From assembly GCA_019637295.1 (NCBI GenBank), contig JAHBVX010000002.1, forward strand, positions 310,001-374,000: a DNA stretch of 64,000 nt, read 5' to 3'. A program made the translations under genes and the position numbers. Source of the DNA: Polyangiaceae bacterium (GTDB lineage Bacteria > Myxococcota_A > Polyangia > Polyangiales > Polyangiaceae). Numbering within the stretch: the stretch's first letter is position 1; each line of letters opens with the position of its first letter. This document shows, piece after piece, positions 60,019 through 64,000 of the stretch. The notes under the pieces are model-generated. The model had not been told where the DNA came from. It ran no database searches and worked only from the letters and a program-made list of their open reading frames with translations.

Positions 60019-60984
60019 CTACTTGCAGGGTAGCAGGGTCGCCCACTCCGCCGCGGTGCGCTGGCTGCTCGGCGCCCGCCCCGGCCAGCACGTGATCCGG
60101 CTGGCACACTCCGCGTAGCGGTCGAGCGCGGAGGGATCCGGCAGCGGCCTGACGCCCGAGAGCCACAGGTTGAGCAACAGCAGCTCCATGCAAGTATTCC
60201 CGGTCCGCTCGCCCACGCCGAGGGCGGTGGCGTGGATGCGCTCGACGCCGTACTCGATGGCCCACAGCGCGTTGTCGAGCGCGAGGCCGCGGTCGTTGTG
60301 CCCGTGCCACTCGAGCCCCACCTCGGGTCGACCGCACTCGGTGGTGACGGTGCGAGCGAAGAGCACGAGGTTCCGGACGCCAGACGAGGTCGCGTGGCCG
60401 ACGGTGTCCGCGAGGCAGAGTCGGTGCGCCCCGGCGTCGAGGGCAGCGGTCCACAGCGCGCGCAGCGTGCCTGGGTGCGCGCGCGTGGTGTCTTCGGTGA
60501 CGAAGCAAACCTCGAGTCCTTCGCCCGTGGCGAACGCGACTGCGTCTCGCGTCCTCTGCACTAGCGTGTCCGTGCGCCAGTTCTCGACCCAGCATCGGAT
60601 CTCCGAGCCGCCGAGGAACGCGTAGGCAGCGGGAGCGATGCCGGTGCGTTGGGCGATCTCGACGATGGGGACGAGATCCCCCACGACGGTTCGGCCGGCA
60701 GCGATGGGCAAGATCGGTAGTCGCTGGCGCGCGATGGCGCGGCACAGCGCCTCGGCATGCTCACGATTGCGCGGCGAGGACACGGGCAGTCCGACGTTCA
60801 CATGGTCGATGCCGAGGGCGACCATGTGCTCGACCAACTCCAACTTCTGCTCCGCCGTTGGATCGGTCACGCTCGGGTTCTGGAGTCCGTCGCGCAGCGT
60901 CTCGTCGACGAACTTGGCGTGGGGCGTCAACGGCGAGCCTCGCGCTCCCATGGCGTTCCAATCGCTCAGCGCGGCGCCGCACAT
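60019..60984 (-). CDS. DRE-TIM metallolyase-like enzyme (isopropylmalate/homocitrate synthase or HMG-CoA lyase type), catalytic domain only
   Basis: This is a 321-residue protein; a start at the internal ATG 60951 would give 310. The catalytic signature is KFVDETLRDGLQNPSV (D-E-T-L-R-D-G). The metal-binding motif is LEWHGHNDRGLALDNALWAIEYGVERIHATALGVGERTGNTCMELLLLNL (H-x-H, then G-x-G-E-R-x-G-N). This is closest in pattern to the isopropylmalate/homocitrate/citramalate synthase branch. The C-terminal regulatory domain of those enzymes is missing, which suits a citramalate- or homocitrate-like or unregulated enzyme. Whether it serves the aromatic pathway is unknown. An FNR-type box lies 40 bp upstream. 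Confidence 0.78.
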   Translation of the reverse strand: MCGAALSDWNAMGARGSPLTPHAKFVDETLRDGLQNPSVTDPTAEQKLELVEHMVALGIDHVNVGLPVSSPRNREHAEALCRAIARQRLPILPIAAGRTVVGDLVPIVEIAQRTGIAPAAYAFLGGSEIRCWVENWRTDTLVQRTRDAVAFATGEGLEVCFVTEDTTRAHPGTLRALWTAALDAGAHRLCLADTVGHATSSGVRNLVLFARTVTTECGRPEVGLEWHGHNDRGLALDNALWAIEYGVERIHATALGVGERTGNTCMELLLLNLWLSGVRPLPDPSALDRYAECASRITCWPGRAPSSQRTAAEWATLLPCK

Positions 60985-61022
60985 CTCGAGTGGAGCTTGG
61001 TGGGCCGGGGCGTGACCCCGCC

Positions 61023-61036
61023 ATGACCTCCGTCAA
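61023..61036. promoter_or_regulatory. FNR-type box in the divergent region before the Fe-S factor gene
   Basis: ATGAC-CTCC-GTCAA has one mismatch in the first half-site. It lies between the divergent genes at 60984 (minus) and 61129 (plus) and could serve either. Confidence 0.55.
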
Positions 61037-61128
61037 TCACGTGATGGACGCCTCGCTCACGCGAAGGTTTTGCGCGGGGGAAGCCGCCGGGTGCGGTCGG
61101 TTACGGGGGGCCGCCGCAGGATTCCTCA

Positions 61129-61527
61129 ATGAAACCAGCGTACCAGGAGCTCAGCGCCGCCGCGTCGGACCCGCTGGCGCGTGGCTTGCTTGGAGCGCAG
61201 GACATGAGCTCGATCCTGGACGCGACTGGGCTGGCGGGTGAGGTGCGCCGAGCGCTCGGCTCGGTCATCGACCCCGAGGTCGGCATCGACATCGTCTCAC
61301 TCGGGCTCGTGTACGCCATCGACGTGCGAGGTGGCGAGGTGAGCGTGCAGATGACGATGACGACTCCCGCGTGCCCGCTCGGCGAACACCTCGTGCTGGA
61401 TGCGAAGCGGTGCATTCAGGAGCTTCCGGGTGTGCAATGGGTGGACATCGAGCTCGTGTGGGAGCCACCCTGGGATCCGACGCGGATGTCAGCGGAAGCG
61501 CGTGCGCGGTTCGGTTGGGCGCCGTGA
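61129..61527 (+). CDS. MIP18/DUF59-family metal-sulfur cluster assembly factor
   Basis: This is a 132-residue protein; an in-frame ATG at 61204 would remove a non-conserved 25-residue leader and may be the real start. The core is VRRALGSVIDPEVGIDIVSLGLVYAIDVRGGEVSVQMTMTTPACPLGEHLVLDAKRCIQELPGVQWVDIELVWEPPW. It has the I-D-P-E-x-G-x-D-I-V-x-L-G-L-V and T-x-x-x-C-P motifs of SufT/PaaD-like factors that help build Fe-S clusters. The stop overlaps the NnrS-like gene start (GTGA). A supporting role for the Fe-S-rich benzoyl-CoA reductase is plausible but unproven. Confidence 0.85.
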   Translation: MKPAYQELSAAASDPLARGLLGAQDMSSILDATGLAGEVRRALGSVIDPEVGIDIVSLGLVYAIDVRGGEVSVQMTMTTPACPLGEHLVLDAKRCIQELPGVQWVDIELVWEPPWDPTRMSAEARARFGWAP

Positions 61528-62606
61528 GGCTGGGGGAGCTTCAGCTCCGCCGCGGTCTGCTGCTGTTGGCTGCCGCAGCCGCGCTCAGCGCCGTGCTCGG
61601 GGGTCTGGCCAGGCTCGGTCTCGGAACCGACTGGGGAGACGCACGCGCGGTGGACCACGGTCCGCTGTTCGTGCTCGGTGTATTCGGCACAGTGATCGCG
61701 CTCGAACGAGCCGTCGCTCTGGGCGCGAGCTGGGGTCGGGCGGCACCGCTGCTGGGAGCCATGACGGCGCTCGCGCTGCTGCTCGGATTTCGCGAGCTGG
61801 GTCCACCGCTCGCCGGTGCGTCTGCCGTGGCGCTCGTCGCCGTCAACGCCGCCATCGTTCGGCGCCAAGCGGTCGCGTTCACCTGGTTGATGCTGCTTGG
61901 CTCAGGGCTGTTGCTCGTGGGGAACGTGGCCTGGCTCGTCGGAGTGCCGGTCCATCTCGTCGTCTGCGGCTGGATGGGCTTCTTCGTGCTCACGATCCTG
62001 GCGGAGCGACTCGAACTCTCGCGACTGGCGCCCAAGCCCCGGTGGGCGACCTCGACGCTCTGGCTCACCTCGATCGCGCTCACCGCAGCGGTAGGGCTGT
62101 CGCTCGCGCAAGCGCCCCTCGGGCCGCGCCTGCTCGGCGTCTGCTTCGCGGCGCTGGCGCTGTGGGAGGTCCGCTTCGACATCGCACGGCGCCTGCTGAG
62201 CGTCGACGGACTGCCTCGCTACGCGGCCGTCGGCGTCCTCGCGGGTGCGGGCTGGCTCGGGGTCTCGGGCGCGCTCCTGGCCGCGGGGGGCCTCGCGGCC
62301 GCCGGGCCCCACTACGACGCCGTCCTGCACGGCGTCTTCATCGGGTTCGTGCTGTCGATGGTGTTCGTGCACGCACCCATCATCTTGCCCGCGGTGGCGC
62401 GCCTCGAGTTGCCCTTCAGCTCGACGATGTACGTCGCCCTCGGGGTTCTGCACGTGGGGTTGAGCGTGCGACTCTTCGGAGACTTCTTGCCCCACGCGGC
62501 GCTCCGACGCGTCGGCGGGCTGTCCACTGCCGTCGCGCTGTTGGCGCTTGGCCTGGCGGCACTCTGGTCCAGACGGCGGGTGAGCGAGCGCCGCCCTACG
62601 GCGTGA
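61524..62606 (+). CDS. NnrS-like multi-pass membrane protein
   Basis: This is a 360-residue protein with GTG start overlapping the preceding stop. About ten transmembrane helices are visible. Features include HGPLFVLGVFGTVIALERAVAL, CGWMGFFVLTILAERLELSRL and a late HGVFIGFVLSMVFVHAPIILPAVARLELPF with histidines and Pro/Ser-rich turns. These resemble NnrS proteins, heme- and copper-containing membrane proteins linked to nitric-oxide stress during denitrification. The coupling to a DUF59 factor near an FNR-type box fits such clusters. The assignment rests on pattern only. Confidence 0.65.
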   Translation: MRLGELQLRRGLLLLAAAAALSAVLGGLARLGLGTDWGDARAVDHGPLFVLGVFGTVIALERAVALGASWGRAAPLLGAMTALALLLGFRELGPPLAGASAVALVAVNAAIVRRQAVAFTWLMLLGSGLLLVGNVAWLVGVPVHLVVCGWMGFFVLTILAERLELSRLAPKPRWATSTLWLTSIALTAAVGLSLAQAPLGPRLLGVCFAALALWEVRFDIARRLLSVDGLPRYAAVGVLAGAGWLGVSGALLAAGGLAAAGPHYDAVLHGVFIGFVLSMVFVHAPIILPAVARLELPFSSTMYVALGVLHVGLSVRLFGDFLPHAALRRVGGLSTAVALLALGLAALWSRRRVSERRPTA

Positions 62607-62608
62607 CG

Positions 62609-63157
62609 TCAACGCGCGAGCCAGAGTCGGACGCGATAGGCGAGGCGAGTCGACAGTCCGACACTCACCGACGACACCCGACCATCCGGCGCGATGAAGT
62701 AGCTGGTGGGAAATGCGCTCACTCGATACTGGCCGAGCACGCGCTCGTCGGCCAGCAGCACCGGGTACCGAAGCTCACGCTCGGCGACGAACCGGGCGAC
62801 GGCCGCGCGATCGTCCGCGTCGGCGACCACGGTGATGAGCGCTTCGTCGGGTCCCAGGCGCGCGTGCACCGCGGAGAGGCCCGCGAGCTCCAGCTTGCAG
62901 ACGCCGCACCAGGTGGCCCAGAAGTGGAGCAGGACACGCTTGCCCCGCAGGCTCTCGAGCGACACCGTCGAGCCGCCCAGCGAGGTCAGCTCGAAGCTGG
63001 GTGCCGGCTGGCGCGACAAGTGGTTGCGGGTCTGCCATGCGTTCACGCCCACGAGCACCAGGAGCACGAGCCCCAGCTCGAGTCCGAGCCGGACCAGGCG
63101 TGGCTTCAGCGGGCGCCGCTCGCTCTTGGCTCCGCGGGACTGGGTCTGTGCCGACAC
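62609..63157 (-). CDS. TlpA-like membrane-anchored thioredoxin
   Basis: This is a 182-residue protein. One N-terminal transmembrane helix (LVRLGLELGLVLLVLVGVNAW) precedes a thioredoxin-fold domain facing the periplasm: APSFELTSLGGSTVSLESLRGKRVLLHFWATWCGVCKLELAGLSAVHARLG, with active-site C-G-V-C, and later AFPTSYFIAPDGRV (cis-Pro loop). Such proteins reduce disulfides, for example in cytochrome c maturation. It stops 2 bp from the convergent NnrS-like gene. The next gene upstream ends one base before its start. Confidence 0.9.
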   Translation of the reverse strand: MSAQTQSRGAKSERRPLKPRLVRLGLELGLVLLVLVGVNAWQTRNHLSRQPAPSFELTSLGGSTVSLESLRGKRVLLHFWATWCGVCKLELAGLSAVHARLGPDEALITVVADADDRAAVARFVAERELRYPVLLADERVLGQYRVSAFPTSYFIAPDGRVSSVSVGLSTRLAYRVRLWLAR

Positions 63158-63158
63158 G

Positions 63159-63458
63159 TCAACGCTTCCTGGCGGTCAGCCACGCGCGCACCGCCTGGCG
63201 AGCCAACATCGGGGCAGTGAGCATGCTACGCGCGAGGGATGCCGCCAGGGCCACGGGGGTCGTGCCGTGCGCCTCGAGGGCGACTCGTTCGCCGCTGTGC
63301 ACATCCTCCATCGCTCCGCGTGCGATGGTGCGCGTCCCATCCGAGCGGATCTCCACGATCATCCGCGCGACCACCGGGGGGTCGTCGGGCGCCGTCGTGA
63401 GCGCCTCGACGGGTCGAGTCTGCTTCGGCTCGAGCTCGACGTCGGGTGGGTCGCTCAT
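63159..63458 (-). CDS. Small protein of unknown function
   Basis: This 99-residue protein is acidic at the N-terminus (MSDPPDVELEPKQTRPVEALTTAPDDPP). A short beta segment follows (VVARMIVEIRSDGTRTIARGAMEDVHSGERVALEA), then an Ala/Leu-rich amphipathic helix ending basic (SLARSMLTAPMLARQAVRAWLTARKR). No signal peptide and no known motif. It sits one base upstream of the thioredoxin-like gene on the same strand, so co-transcription is likely. Confidence 0.6.
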   Translation of the reverse strand: MSDPPDVELEPKQTRPVEALTTAPDDPPVVARMIVEIRSDGTRTIARGAMEDVHSGERVALEAHGTTPVALAASLARSMLTAPMLARQAVRAWLTARKR

Positions 63459-63488
63459 GCTCGACGACTGTAGCTCACCGCCAGGGAT

Positions 63489-64000
63489 TCAGCGAGCACC
63501 CGGCAAGCTCTGGCGCGGCTTCTTGCCGCGCCACGGGGTGAAGTCAGACCCTTGCTCGAGCGCAGCGTCGCACGGCGGCGGGTGAAAGGGACCCGAGTAC
63601 CGGGGCTCGTTGCCCTGTCGATTGTCGCTGACCAAGATCCGCTCGTGCTCGTCGATGAAATACACCTCGCTCGGACCCCCCGGCACGGCCGGCCAGCCAT
63701 AGGCGACGAATCGTCGCTCCGCAGCCTCGTCGTCGATCGGATCCTTTGGATCCGCGGTGAGGCCGCCGCCGACTCTGGGCAGACAAACGATGAAGAAGTA
63801 CCCGCCGACGTTGGCCGCCGGTCCCAAGGGTGTGTCGTGCAGCGCGCCGTAGCGAGGGTGGAGCGGTGGCGGGTCGAGCACCCGCAGTCCGCGGACGGGT
63901 TGCTTTCCCGCGAGCTCGCCGAGTAGCGCTGCCGAGCCCACGCCGTCCGCATCGGGATCCACGAACGCCTTCTGCCGCAGCACGTCTTGCGCGAACGAGA
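63489..64000 (-). CDS. Protein with D-x-D-x-D-G motif, similar in pattern to secreted/pilin-like proteins (5' end outside window)
   Basis: The frame is open to the right edge, so the N-terminus is missing; a GTG at 63983 exists but the frame continues beyond it (SFAQD before it). The visible 170 residues contain AFVDPDADGVGSAALLGELAGK, a DxDxDG-like calcium loop next to a G-E-L-x-G, then ANVGGYFFIVCLPRVGGG, RRFVAYGWPAVPGGPSEVYFIDEHERI. This order (acidic loop, GYFF strand, Y-x-W-P and F-I-D-E) is seen in secreted or pseudopilin-like proteins of Myxococcota and Planctomycetes. The function is unknown. Confidence 0.55.
   Translation of the reverse strand, partial: SFAQDVLRQKAFVDPDADGVGSAALLGELAGKQPVRGLRVLDPPPLHPRYGALHDTPLGPAANVGGYFFIVCLPRVGGGLTADPKDPIDDEAAERRFVAYGWPAVPGGPSEVYFIDEHERILVSDNRQGNEPRYSGPFHPPPCDAALEQGSDFTPWRGKKPRQSLPGAR

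Overview
The window looks like chromosome from a high-GC, predatory- or soil-type bacterium of the Myxococcota (Polyangia-like). This is inferred from several things seen in the sequence: very high GC; a Hanks-type Ser/Thr kinase; an FHA-domain sigma54 activator; an unusual number of lipoproteins whose mature part starts with a Gly/Ser/Ala-rich linker; an AgmX-like protein; and a surface protein ending in a MYXO-CTERM-type tail. No rRNA, tRNA, CRISPR array, prophage or intact insertion sequence was recognised.

Layout. 1-10.5 kb: a TPR/PEGA/TonB-receptor fusion (cut by the left edge), its kinase neighbour, a large carbohydrate-active-like lipoprotein, the biotin-carboxylase/carrier subunit of an acyl-CoA carboxylase, and a flavin reductase. 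10.6-16.5 kb: a Cys-x3-Cys repeat lipoprotein, a beta-propeller lipoprotein, a Gly/Ser lipoprotein, the carboxyltransferase partner of the carboxylase, and an ECF-type sigma factor. 16.7-22.6 kb: purQ and a PurS-fused purL, flanking a peptidyl-prolyl isomerase, a coiled-coil nuclease-like protein and the remnant of a VapC toxin. 22.7-37.3 kb: envelope proteins, the FHA/sigma54 regulator, a GAF protein, a MATE transporter, an S4 RNA-binding protein, a tRNA-dihydrouridine synthase, an M14 carboxypeptidase with a P-loop partner, and a methyltransferase. 37.4-42.7 kb: a run of five lipoproteins, the last two of visibly lower GC. The last gene carries a (TGCG)7 tract between a strong ATG start and the reading frame, a candidate phase-variation switch. 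43-45.3 kb: two genes that both look N-terminally truncated, a probable rearrangement scar.

45.3-61.5 kb is the most striking part: a compact island for anaerobic aromatic degradation. One long minus-strand operon of twelve genes, with mostly overlapping or near-abutting ends, encodes a TetR regulator, the four subunits of an ATP-dependent class I benzoyl-CoA reductase (bcrCBAD), a hemerythrin, a GNAT enzyme, the three subunits of 4-hydroxybenzoyl-CoA reductase (hcrCAB), a molybdenum-cofactor cytidylyltransferase and a TTC38-like protein. Upstream lies a second operon (had-oah-dch) that converts the cyclic diene product to 3-hydroxypimelyl-CoA. Both operons start with the same promoter module: an identical 21-bp palindromic site next to the start codon and, 17 bp further upstream, a TTGAC-N4-GTCAA (FNR-type) box. 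An FNR-like regulator with four candidate Fe-S cysteines is encoded next door and has a similar box in front of it. A fourth box precedes an Fe-S assembly factor/NnrS-like pair. The simplest reading is a two-input AND gate: anoxia through FNR, and an aromatic CoA-ester through TetR.

61.5-64 kb holds an NnrS-like membrane protein, a TlpA-like thioredoxin, a small unknown and a secreted-type protein cut by the right edge. All functions come from reading the translated sequence; no database search was run.
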